Below are positions 35,830 through 43,505 of a stretch of 64,000 nucleotides of DNA, piece by piece; the stretch's first letter is position 1; every line of letters begins with the position of its first letter. The DNA is taken from contig JAFXUD010000076.1 of the NCBI GenBank assembly GCA_017535315.1, positions 1 through 64,000 on the forward strand. Reading direction: 5' to 3'. The notes under the pieces were generated by a model. It had not been told where the DNA came from, did no database searches, and saw nothing but the letters and a program-made list of their open reading frames with translations. Made by a program: the position numbers and the translations under genes. This stretch comes from Victivallales bacterium (lineage in GTDB: Bacteria; Verrucomicrobiota; Lentisphaeria; Oligosphaerales; Oligosphaeraceae).

Positions 35830-37374
35830 CTATATCAGTACGAAAACAATCATAATCACGGCGATGACGGCAAAGATAGCCGCCATGGAAACCTTGGTGG
35901 AGAAGACGTTGTTCTGCGCCCAGGTCGTGACCGCCTTCAGGCCAGTGCCGAAGAGGGCCAGCCCCGTCACCATCAAAAGCGGCAGGATGAAGCAAATATT
36001 GTAGAGCAGAAGCAGGGAAAACGACTTGGCATTGACGCCCGCGCTGTTGATGGCTATCAGCGTTGGCAGGTAGATCTGCCCTGTGCAGGCGAATTCCATC
36101 GAGGAGACTACAGCTCCCAACACGACGGCTGCGGGTATCATCAGCCAGGACTGGTGTTCCATAAACTCGCGGATTTTGCTGTGGATGCCTCGGTGCGTCT
36201 CCTTGGAGAGGCCCATGTCCATATCTGACGCCTTGCCTGTCTTGCGGTAAATCAAGGCATCGCGGAGATGAAGCACCGACAATACAGCCGAAATGACTGC
36301 AAAGAGGATGTAGAGACCGCTCTTTACCCAGGAAAAGCGGTTTAGAAAATCAATCAGGAAAGAAAGCCCGATGCCGAAAAGCAGGTAGGTTCCGAAGACA
36401 CCTAGGCAGAATGCGCCGCCGATAGCCGCGATTTCACGTCGGCGCCTATGGCGCATCAGCAGGTAGCTGATGAGGAAGAGAGAGGTTGCGAAGGCACAGG
36501 GGTTGATGCCGTCTCCCAACCCCGAAGTTATCACTTCGATGGTGACAAAGGTATCCAGCAGACCGCGTTCCCGTTTCTTTTCGGCTTCCAGTTCTTCGGT
36601 GGTGATGGGGGACAGCCAAAAGCACTCCCCCTGGGCATTCACCAGTTTCTCCTGCAGTTCGGCGACCTCCGCTAGGCGTCCTGTAATGTAACCATCGCTC
36701 CAGACAATAAGCGGGATGATGCTTTGCTTCGTACGCGGAAAACTGAAGTGATTGTGGAAACGGGTCAGCATCGCCTGTGAGGAAAGCTCGGCTACATCAA
36801 AGGCATCGATTTGCAGGTCGGGAAGATTTTGCTTGAGAATCTCCAATTCCTTGTCCTGCCTGGAGCATTTCGCGCAGTTTTTCTGTCGGAAGAAGGCAAG
36901 GTGAAGCGTCTTTGCCTCCTGCGGCGGAGGCTGCGGCGGTTGCTTGCCTGCTGTTTCTTCCTCTAGTTCAAGTTTGACGACGGGAGTAGTCGCTGTCTCC
37001 GCCAACTTGAAGAACAGCTCTGTTTCTGGGATGCGAGGTGCCTCTGCTGCGAGTTTGTTGAACTCCTCCTCAAACTTCCAGAATTCCTCCACGTCACTGA
37101 TAAGCTGCTTACCAAGAAGAATAATGGGGAATGAGTTTGCCTTTTCCTTCACCTGGAAAGTCGTTTCTATGCGGCTCAAGAGATTATAGTTGGGCAGGTG
37201 CTCAATGGGCAGGAAAAAGAGAACAGGGTCATCGGGACGGTTAAAGCCCTCCGACCATTCTTCTTTCACAGATGCGCAATCCGCACAGTCATACGAGCCG
37301 AACAAAGCTATCCAACCGCGCGAATAGGCGAAGCTGCAGAGAAAAACTAGAAGAATGGCGAGTATCTTGCGCAT
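35830..37374 (-). CDS. double thioredoxin-like / CcdA membrane fusion
   Basis: This 514-residue protein has a signal or N-terminal anchor (MRKILAILLVFLCSFAYS) and a first thioredoxin-like domain with CADC (about 28-31). A Pro-rich linker and a second thioredoxin-like domain with CAKC (about 165-168) follow. A C-terminal DsbD/CcdA-type membrane domain (about 275-514) carries the conserved cysteines in DGINPCAF and EFACTGQIYLP. It should move reducing equivalents from the cytoplasm across the membrane to the two periplasmic-side domains. One polypeptide with two N-terminal thiol domains is not the usual DsbD order. The ATG at 37374 is chosen because it gives a proper signal peptide. Confidence 0.8.
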   Translation of the reverse strand: MRKILAILLVFLCSFAYSRGWIALFGSYDCADCASVKEEWSEGFNRPDDPVLFFLPIEHLPNYNLLSRIETTFQVKEKANSFPIILLGKQLISDVEEFWKFEEEFNKLAAEAPRIPETELFFKLAETATTPVVKLELEEETAGKQPPQPPPQEAKTLHLAFFRQKNCAKCSRQDKELEILKQNLPDLQIDAFDVAELSSQAMLTRFHNHFSFPRTKQSIIPLIVWSDGYITGRLAEVAELQEKLVNAQGECFWLSPITTEELEAEKKRERGLLDTFVTIEVITSGLGDGINPCAFATSLFLISYLLMRHRRRREIAAIGGAFCLGVFGTYLLFGIGLSFLIDFLNRFSWVKSGLYILFAVISAVLSVLHLRDALIYRKTGKASDMDMGLSKETHRGIHSKIREFMEHQSWLMIPAAVVLGAVVSSMEFACTGQIYLPTLIAINSAGVNAKSFSLLLLYNICFILPLLMVTGLALFGTGLKAVTTWAQNNVFSTKVSMAAIFAVIAVIMIVFVLI

Positions 37375-37420
37375 GGAATATGACTCCACGCAGCCCACAG
37401 GCTGCATGGAGAAAAAACTG

Positions 37421-38053
37421 TTATTTCATGGCAGTCTCAAAACTACCATCCGCCTTGGCAAATGCGCAGGCGGCTGAGACGGGTTTCTCGAAGTCGGCGA
37501 AAACCCCCTTGCCGAGGATATAGTCGCAGCAATCAGCAGCAGAGGCTGCATCAAAGCCATTGTCTATCTGGGCAATGCAGGGTTCATTGCGCTCGTATGT
37601 GCAGACATAGAAGGCCTGTCCTGGCTGCAAGGAATATTCGCGAACTAGCAGCGCATCCTTGCGCACGATGGCCAACCAACCCTTTTTGCCGTCTGGCGTC
37701 ACGACACCTGTGATGCGGGGGGTGTCAAGGCTGTCGTGCTCATAGTCCATGGAGAGCATTACATAGGCGAGGGCATCCCTGGGGGCCATGCCAGACTCGA
37801 TTTTTTCTGCAACGGGGTCGGTCTGCGAACCATTGCTGACGACCGCCATGCCTCGTGCGATGCGCAGGCAATTGTAGGCGATATAGGGATTCTTCTGAAT
37901 GTCATTTTCAAAGCCTGGCTTCGGCACAATGGCAATGCCACGCGAAAGTTCCACGGCCATGCGATTCGGGAAGGAACGGGATGAGACACGGTAAAGGGCG
38001 GCACCCAGACCAGCCTTGCTGCAACCAACGGCTACGATTCTTCCAACGTACAT
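37421..38053 (-). CDS. purO: IMP cyclohydrolase, archaeal type
   Basis: This 210-residue protein matches the PurO family: MYVGRIVAVG, then YRVSSRSFPNR, KNPYIAYNCLRIARG, VVSNGSQTDPVAEKI, APRDALAYVMLSMDYE and DTPRITGVV. PurO closes the FAICAR ring to inosine monophosphate, the final step of purine synthesis. It was first known in archaea, where it replaces the cyclohydrolase part of bacterial PurH. I choose the ATG at 38053, which lies seven bases after AAGGAG; the ATG six bases upstream is too close. It is encoded between the thioredoxin/CcdA gene and a lipoprotein. No other purine genes are nearby. Confidence 0.9.
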   Translation of the reverse strand: MYVGRIVAVGCSKAGLGAALYRVSSRSFPNRMAVELSRGIAIVPKPGFENDIQKNPYIAYNCLRIARGMAVVSNGSQTDPVAEKIESGMAPRDALAYVMLSMDYEHDSLDTPRITGVVTPDGKKGWLAIVRKDALLVREYSLQPGQAFYVCTYERNEPCIAQIDNGFDAASAADCCDYILGKGVFADFEKPVSAACAFAKADGSFETAMK

Positions 38054-38107
38054 TGTCATTCTCCTTTGTTGTAGTATTTATTTAGTGCAAATCATAGAGA
38101 CAATCAT

Positions 38108-38704
38108 CTATTCAGACCATTCTGCAAAGAGTTCACGGGGCGGGGTGTCCTCCACACCGTATGTCCAGGAAACCTTGTCGGAATCCAGTTGCTTACCATT
38201 ATGGCCGATTATCTTGCCAGGCGTCTCAATGACAAGAGTGGTTTTGAAGCCTTTGCAAAGCTTCTGTGCGCGTCGCTTCAAGTCGGGAGAGATTTCAGGC
38301 AGGGGGATTTCCAGACGCACCTTTTCATCGACAGGCTTCAAAAGCATCTCCCCAAATGCGCCTTGCGCCAGCGCCTTCGTGGTCTGCCTGGCAATGACCA
38401 TCATCTGGATGCTTGCCGTGCCATCGCGAACACTCTTCCGATGCAGGGTCATCTCTGCGCCATGCGCCGCATAAAAGGCCTCCATCGAAGCCTTGTCGGT
38501 GAAACTGGCCTTTGGAAAACCCTTGAGTGCGAGAAGCTCCTCCATGGCCGCTTGTATGGCCTCCTCCTGTTCCGCAGGGTAGCTGCATGTATAAGTGACA
38601 AGAAGCGTACCGTCGTCCTTGAAACGCATGCTCTGCTCCAATGTCAGACAACCTGTCAAAGCCACAAGGCTAGCAAACAGGATGATATTTATGAATCTCT
38701 TCAT
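38108..38704 (-). CDS. hypothetical lipoprotein
   Basis: This 198-residue lipoprotein has a signal MKRFINIILFASLVALTGC, with lipobox LTGC and Cys19 as the lipid site. The mature part is compact and mixed alpha/beta, starting TLEQSMRFKDDGTLLVTYTC, with a helical segment in the middle and a basic stretch PDLKRRAQKLCKG. It vaguely recalls LppM-type lipoproteins, but I cannot assign a domain. It is the first gene of the minus-strand run toward purO, starting 175 bases from the tRNA on the other strand. Confidence 0.7.
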   Translation of the reverse strand: MKRFINIILFASLVALTGCLTLEQSMRFKDDGTLLVTYTCSYPAEQEEAIQAAMEELLALKGFPKASFTDKASMEAFYAAHGAEMTLHRKSVRDGTASIQMMVIARQTTKALAQGAFGEMLLKPVDEKVRLEIPLPEISPDLKRRAQKLCKGFKTTLVIETPGKIIGHNGKQLDSDKVSWTYGVEDTPPRELFAEWSE

Positions 38705-38828
38705 GAGTGTAGTTTTATTGGTTTCGTATGTTTAATCTATCACGTGTTTTTCTATGTGCAATTTCAATGGGGCTTTTTTCCTTTCTGACCATCCTATTCC
38801 CTTTTATCCTTTTTTTTGACAAACGCAT

Positions 38829-38858
38829 TTGACATTTTTTAAAAATCCAATATATTAT
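38829..38858 (+). promoter_or_regulatory. probable promoter for the initiator tRNA
   Basis: TTGACA at 38829-38834 is followed 16-18 bases later by TATATT/TATTAT (38851-38858), ending 20 bases before the tRNA. A second TTGACA at 38816 lies just upstream. The surrounding sequence is very AT-rich. Confidence 0.7.
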
Positions 38859-38878
38859 AAACATAATCAAAGAAATAT

Positions 38879-38955
38879 TGCGGGATGGAGCAGCCCGGCA
38901 GCTCGTCAGGCCCATAACCTGAAGGTCGTTAGTTCAAATCTAACTCCCGCTACCA
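38879..38955 (+). tRNA. initiator tRNA-fMet (CAT)
   Basis: This 77-base tRNA with encoded CCA folds into a full cloverleaf. The acceptor is TGCGGGA/TCCCGCT with base 1 and base 72 unpaired (T and T), and the D stem GAGC/GCTC includes the A11-T24 pair. The anticodon loop is CCCATAA and the T stem GTTAG/CTAAC. The unpaired 1-72 position and A11-T24 are initiator features. Unusually, position 33 is C rather than the near-universal T, and the anticodon stem has two of the three G-C pairs expected (A29-T41 replaces one). It is followed by a strong terminator. Confidence 0.95.
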
Positions 38956-38965
38956 TTTATATGAG

Positions 38966-38994
38966 AAGCCATCGCAAATGCGATGGCTTTTTTC
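38966..38994 (+). terminator. terminator after the tRNA
   Basis: AGCCATCGC pairs with GCGATGGCT across a four-base loop and is followed by TTTTT. It lies 11 bases after the tRNA CCA end. Confidence 0.93.
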
Positions 38995-38999
38995 GTAGA

Positions 39000-39153
39000 G
39001 AGGTAATTTCAAAACTAGCGCGAAATGCGCTAAGAGATGGGCACTGTGGCTAAAGCAACGGCTCGAAGCCGCACTTTCGTGCGGCGATAGACGTTGTCAA
39101 CACCAATGTGTCCATGTCGCCGCGCATTTTGATGATAGTTTTGAAATTACCTC
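39000..39153 (+). mobile_element. MITE copy D (154 bp)
   Basis: This is the cleanest copy: GAGGTAATTTCAAAACTAG to TAGTTTTGAAATTACCTC, same orientation as copy A and of the same length. GTAGA flanks both ends (38995-38999 and 39154-39158). It inserted directly after the tRNA terminator and ends 12 bases before smpB. Confidence 0.9.
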
Positions 39154-39165
39154 GTAGAGATAAAA

Positions 39166-39642
39166 ATGGCAACAAAAAAGAAACAAGAAGAACGCAAGAG
39201 CATTGCCGTCAACCGCAAGGCCAGGCACGACTACCAGGTTCTTGAAACCTATGAGGCGGGCATCGAGCTGACGGGAACGGAGGTGAAATCCTGCCGCGCC
39301 GCAGGCGTCACCTTGACGGACAGCTATGCCGCCATTCAGGGAGGCGAACTGAACCTGATAGGCGTCCATATCGCACCATACGCCCAGGGAAACATCTTCA
39401 ACCACGAACCACGGCGCAAGCGTAGGCTCCTGATGCACAAGCGCGAAATTCTGCGCCTGAAAAAGAACATCGAGGCCAAGGGGCTCACGCTCATTCCCCT
39501 CTCATTCTATTTTGGAAACAGAGGCAAAATCAAAGTTGAGCTGGCACTTTGCCGCGGCAAAAACACCGTTGACAAACGCGAAGACCTCAAGAAGAAAATG
39601 GATGACATCGAAATGCGCCGCGCCATCTCTAAACGACAATAG
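39166..39642 (+). CDS. smpB: SsrA-binding protein SmpB
   Basis: This 158-residue RNA-binding protein of trans-translation binds tmRNA and delivers it to stalled ribosomes. Family landmarks are NRKARHDYQVLETYEAGIEL, GTEVKSCRAAG, the block GNIFNHEPRRKRRLLMHK and GLTLIPLSFYF. The C-terminal basic tail (KREDLKKKMDDIEMRRAISKR) is present. Length is normal. Its leader is the end of a mobile element, and its stop (TAG) begins another copy of the GAGGTAGTT motif. No tmRNA gene is visible in the window. Confidence 0.96.
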   Translation: MATKKKQEERKSIAVNRKARHDYQVLETYEAGIELTGTEVKSCRAAGVTLTDSYAAIQGGELNLIGVHIAPYAQGNIFNHEPRRKRRLLMHKREILRLKKNIEAKGLTLIPLSFYFGNRGKIKVELALCRGKNTVDKREDLKKKMDDIEMRRAISKRQ

Positions 39643-39675
39643 AGGTAGTTTCTGTTTGCGTATCATTTGCTTATC

Positions 39676-40704
39676 ATGAAGGTAACTGATTTTAACTTTG
39701 ATCTCCCAGAAGAGCTCATTGCACAATATCCAGCCGAGCATCGGGAGGATTCCCGCATGCTGGTCATGGACAGAAAAAGCGGCGACTGCTCCATCCATGG
39801 ATTCAGGGAAATCATCAACTACTTCGAGCCAGGTGACTGCCTCGTCATCAATGACACAAAGGTTCTGCGTGCACGTCTCTGGGGTACGCGCCAGGGAACA
39901 GGCGGTCGTGTGCAGGCCTTTGTCCTGAAGCAGGTCGGAGGCAAATTGTGGGAATGCATGTTGCGACCAGGTCGCCGTCTGCCTCCTGGCTCTGTAGTTG
40001 AACTGGCTGGTTTCGGCACCTTCACGGTAATGGAGAAAAGGCCAGACGGCACCTTTGTCGTGCGCTTTGACGTGCCTGATGTCCTTGAATTGATGGAAAA
40101 GGCAGGGCAGATACCATTGCCCCCCTACATCACCCGCACGCCGACCCAGGAAGACCAGGAACGTTACCAGACCGTTTACGCCAACCACCCTGGTGCCGTG
40201 GCCGCGCCCACAGCAGGCTTGCATTTCACCAAGGAGATTCTGGCTGAAATTGAGGCGAAAGGTGTGAAAATCGCGCGGCTGACCCTTCACGTTGGCGCAG
40301 GCACCTTCAAGCCCGTAAGCGTCGAGAACATCGAAGACCACATTATGCACGAGGAAACCTATATTTTCCCCGCTGAGGCTGCTGAAACCATCAACACCAC
40401 CCATAAAAATGGGCACCGCGTCATCTGCACGGGAACGACCACGGTCCGCGTGCTGGAGACCTGCGTCATCCCTGGGACACGCGAAGTCAAGCCAGGCACG
40501 GGCAACACCTCCATTTTCCTTTATCCCCCCTACAAGGCGATTGTTCCCGACGCCCTCCTAACCAATTTCCATCTGCCCCAGTCAACCCTGCTTATGCTAA
40601 TCTGCACTTTCGCTGAGAAGGAAAAAATCATGGCCGCATACAAGATGGCCATTGAAAACAAAATGCGCTTCTTTAGCTATGGCGACTGCATGCTGCTGAA
40701 ATAA
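39676..40704 (+). CDS. queA: S-adenosylmethionine:tRNA ribosyltransferase-isomerase
   Basis: This 342-residue enzyme makes epoxyqueuosine by adding the ribose part of S-adenosylmethionine to 7-aminomethyl-7-deazaguanine in tRNA. It starts MKVTDFNFDLPEELIAQYPA; the first-listed TTG nine bases upstream is not used. Recognised parts are the VINDTKVLRARLWG block, VAAPTAGLHFT and the C-terminal LTNFHLPQSTLLMLICTFA. Length is normal. It follows smpB by 33 bases and is probably co-transcribed with it. No tgt gene is adjacent. Confidence 0.95.
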   Translation: MKVTDFNFDLPEELIAQYPAEHREDSRMLVMDRKSGDCSIHGFREIINYFEPGDCLVINDTKVLRARLWGTRQGTGGRVQAFVLKQVGGKLWECMLRPGRRLPPGSVVELAGFGTFTVMEKRPDGTFVVRFDVPDVLELMEKAGQIPLPPYITRTPTQEDQERYQTVYANHPGAVAAPTAGLHFTKEILAEIEAKGVKIARLTLHVGAGTFKPVSVENIEDHIMHEETYIFPAEAAETINTTHKNGHRVICTGTTTVRVLETCVIPGTREVKPGTGNTSIFLYPPYKAIVPDALLTNFHLPQSTLLMLICTFAEKEKIMAAYKMAIENKMRFFSYGDCMLLK

Positions 40705-40711
40705 GAGTTAT

Positions 40712-41047
40712 TGCATTATGTTCAATTTTATACAAATCCAGCCTGTCTTGCCACCCGATGAATGGAAATGACACTCAATCAGCTTGTTTTCCATTATTCA
40801 TGCATTATGTTCAATCTCTGTTACTATTCAGAAAAGAAATAAATAGTGCTTGTTACCAGGTTTTCTGCGCCTTGCCGCTTCGCTACGCTACGCGGCAAGG
40901 CGCAAAGAAACTTGGGGTATCACCTACCCGTGGGTTTCGCTCGCACCAAAGGCGCTCGCTTTACCCACGGCTATGTTCTTAGCCGCCGCTACGCGGCTTA
41001 CCTTTCTGAATAGTTACCTATTTCACACAAATCCAGCCTGTTTTGCC
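40712..41047. repeat. duplicated segment interrupted by an element
   Basis: TGCATTATGTTCAAT joined to ACAAATCCAGCCTGTCTTGCC occurs intact at 40712-40752. The same left half recurs at 40801-40815 and the right half at 41025-41047, now separated by the 198-bp element. The 357-base spacer before the sialidase-like gene is made almost entirely of these repeats. Confidence 0.8.
40820..41017. mobile_element. 198-bp hairpin-rich element with terminal repeats
   Basis: Terminal inverted repeats GTTACTATTCAGAAAAG and CTTTCTGAATAGTTAC enclose three strong hairpins. The first is TGCGCCTTGCCGC pairing with GCGGCAAGGCGCA, the second CCGTGGGT with ACCCACGG, and the third AGCCGC with GCGGCT. It has no coding sequence. 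It is unrelated in sequence to the 154-bp element. A structured RNA is an alternative to a transposable element. Confidence 0.75.
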
Positions 41048-41062
41048 CCATACCATACTACA

Positions 41063-42196
41063 ATGCAACTCAAATCGCTTGACTTCCAAAATTTCGGAAC
41101 GAGTCAAATTGCCTGGTTCCATCCTTCGACGACGCTCCTGCATGACGGGAGAGTGTTTGCCTCCATGCAGGAAATCAATGGTTCCGACCATTATGGTGCA
41201 CCGATGTTCACCCTGAGCAACGGCTTGGAGGAAGGATGGTCTGCACCATCGGAGATTCCTGCCTTCAAACGCAGAACTCTTGAGGGGACGCCGTTTACAG
41301 AAGGAGTCGCCGATGTGCGTCCATTCACGTTGCAGGATGGACGGGTGGCCGTGTTTGGCTGCACCAGTCACTACACGGCAAAAGGCAATGCCTTCTGGGA
41401 CAAAGAGCAGACTGAAAAACCGCCGTCAGGCAAGGCTGTCTATAGCATCTGGTCGCCTGATACGGGAACATGGAGCGGTTATGGCATTTTGGAACTCAAT
41501 AGTGTAACGCGCTCCTACCGCACAGCCTGCACGCAGGCAGTTCTGCTGGATAATAATCGCATTCTCCTGCCTTTTTATTTGGACAGCGGCAAAATCTGCG
41601 ATTTCCATGGATACACCTCTCCGTGCTTTGCATCCATGACGGCAATCTATCGCATTGAGGCATCGCAGTTGATTTGGGAAGCACAAAGCGACCTGCTGGA
41701 GCTGCCCGTTCTACGCGGTTGCGTAGAACCATCGGCCATACGCCTTGCGGATTCGACGTTTGCGATGACAATGCGTGCGGAGGACGGCAATATGTACCGC
41801 GCAGTTAGCGTAGATGGCCTTACATGGCGCGACATGCGCCCATGGCGTTGGGACGACGGAAGCCCCATTGAGACCGCATCCACGCAGCAGCATTGGATAC
41901 GCCTCGGCAATAAGGCATATCTTGTCTATACGAGAAACAATGGCAGCAATGCGACGATCGCGCGTTTTCGTGCACCACTCTATATTGCAGAGGCAGATGT
42001 TGAAAACGCCTCTCTTCTCCGCGCCAGCGAAAGGGTAGTTTTTCCGCGACAGAACCACAATGGCATTGAGGCGAGATACGGCAATTTCCATTGCGCGCCG
42101 TTTGGCGAAAATGCAGCCGTGGTGACGGACAGCGCCTTGTTCGCTGAAAAAGGCAATATGCGTACAACTGTAATGGCAAGCCTTGTAACTTGTTGA
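41063..42196 (+). CDS. sialidase/BNR-repeat family protein
   Basis: This 377-residue beta-propeller-like protein of the sialidase superfamily has no signal peptide. Recurrent blades can be seen, including IAWFHPSTTLLHDGRVFA, ADVRPFTLQDGRVAVFG, GCVEPSAIRLADSTFAMTMRAEDGN and IRLGNKAYLVYTRNN, where the Arg and Asp residues of the active-site arrangement could lie. Whether it cleaves sialic acid cannot be said. The ATG at 41063 is chosen because upstream codons fall in the repeat element. It is the last plus-strand gene before the long minus-strand block, with a 16-base gap to the convergent pyrC stop. Confidence 0.7.
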   Translation: MQLKSLDFQNFGTSQIAWFHPSTTLLHDGRVFASMQEINGSDHYGAPMFTLSNGLEEGWSAPSEIPAFKRRTLEGTPFTEGVADVRPFTLQDGRVAVFGCTSHYTAKGNAFWDKEQTEKPPSGKAVYSIWSPDTGTWSGYGILELNSVTRSYRTACTQAVLLDNNRILLPFYLDSGKICDFHGYTSPCFASMTAIYRIEASQLIWEAQSDLLELPVLRGCVEPSAIRLADSTFAMTMRAEDGNMYRAVSVDGLTWRDMRPWRWDDGSPIETASTQQHWIRLGNKAYLVYTRNNGSNATIARFRAPLYIAEADVENASLLRASERVVFPRQNHNGIEARYGNFHCAPFGENAAVVTDSALFAEKGNMRTTVMASLVTC

Positions 42197-42212
42197 AAAA
42201 CAGCTTATTTCA

Positions 42213-43499
42213 CTACGATGATAGTTTTTTGATACCCCACCCCACAATATGCTTTCCCGAAAGGAACGTACTGTGGACTGCTCCCGTGCATTCCCAGCCG
42301 TTGTAGGGGCAATTGCGTCCGCGTGAGCGGAACTTGGAAGTGTCGATGGTGTGGTTCTTTTCAAGGTCTAAAACCGTCAAATCCGCAGGTTCGCCGATGT
42401 CCAGACTGCCGATGGGAAGATTCAACAGGCGGCGTGGACCGACGGTGAAAAGAGAAACCAGCTGCATCAATGACAGCAGACCAGGGTGATACAGTCGAGA
42501 GATGCAGAGAGGTACCACCGTCTCAATGCCGACAATGCCAAACGGCGCGGAGGCCCAGTCGTGTGCCTTCTCCTCGGCGGTGTGCGGAGCATGATCGGTG
42601 GCAATCATCTCAATGGTGCCGTCCTGCAGGGCCTGGATAAGCGCCTGGCGGTCAACCTCTTCGCGCAAGGGGGGCGCCATTTTGGCGTTAGTGCCGTATT
42701 TTCGGCAGGCCTCGTCGGTCAGGAAAAGATGGTGCGGCGTAGCCTCCCCCGTCACTTTCACACCCTGCCGTTTTGCCTCGCGGAGCATTTTGACGGAACC
42801 GCCTGAGCTCAGGTGCTGCAAATGCACACGGCAACCTGTTTTGCGTGAAAGGCGTATGTCGCGCTCCACGATGATCTCCTCGGCGACGCGGGGCTGGCCA
42901 GGCAATTCCATCTCCATTGAGACAAACCCGCGATGCATCACGCCTGGCTTGGAAATGGAGGTCTCCTCGCAATGGTCGATAATCGGCAATCCTAATGCGG
43001 CAGCACGTCTCATCGCCTCCTCCATCAATGCATCGCTCTGTGTGGTACTGCCGTCGTCAGAAAAGGCAGGGGTGCCCGCCGAAGCCAGGGCCTCCATTGG
43101 TGAAAGCTCCTGCCCCAGACGCCCCTTGCTGAAGCAGGCAGCCTGATAGACATGGACAGGCGCGTTGGCGGCACGCCTGTGGATGTCGCGCACGCCTTCA
43201 GGCGAGTCCATCGCTGGAACGGTGTTGGGCATGGCAAGAATGGAAGTGAAGCCGCCCGCAGCCGCAGCAGCGGTTCCGCTCTGCAAATCCTCCTTGTAGA
43301 TCTGTCCTGGATCACGCAGATGGACATGCACATCAGTGAAGCCAGGACAGACAACGAGCCCCCGCATATCAAGGCGAATAGGCGAATGAAGTTCTTCAGG
43401 ACGAGTGAATACGCCGTCCTTGATGGCAAGGTCACGCACCCCCACATAGTCGTTCAGGGGGTCGATGACAAGTGCATGAACTAGCAGTATCTCTTGCAT
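42213..43499 (-). CDS. pyrC: dihydroorotase
   Basis: This 428-residue amidohydrolase catalyses reversible ring closure of carbamoyl aspartate to dihydroorotate in pyrimidine synthesis. The two metal-binding regions are clear: GFTDVHVHLRDPG (HxH), then SDDGS, IDHCEE, VHLQHLSS and the late IATDHAPHTAEEK with its catalytic Asp. It belongs to the long type I class. Its start follows the next gene upstream on the minus strand by only six bases, so both are likely one transcript. No other pyr genes are nearby. Confidence 0.93.
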   Translation of the reverse strand: MQEILLVHALVIDPLNDYVGVRDLAIKDGVFTRPEELHSPIRLDMRGLVVCPGFTDVHVHLRDPGQIYKEDLQSGTAAAAAGGFTSILAMPNTVPAMDSPEGVRDIHRRAANAPVHVYQAACFSKGRLGQELSPMEALASAGTPAFSDDGSTTQSDALMEEAMRRAAALGLPIIDHCEETSISKPGVMHRGFVSMEMELPGQPRVAEEIIVERDIRLSRKTGCRVHLQHLSSGGSVKMLREAKRQGVKVTGEATPHHLFLTDEACRKYGTNAKMAPPLREEVDRQALIQALQDGTIEMIATDHAPHTAEEKAHDWASAPFGIVGIETVVPLCISRLYHPGLLSLMQLVSLFTVGPRRLLNLPIGSLDIGEPADLTVLDLEKNHTIDTSKFRSRGRNCPYNGWECTGAVHSTFLSGKHIVGWGIKKLSS

Positions 43500-43505
43500 C
43501 GTCGC

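Noticed and set aside
39154-39165. tmRNA next to smpB
   Set aside because: Only a few bases remain after the mobile element; no tmRNA-like sequence was seen in the flanking spacers.
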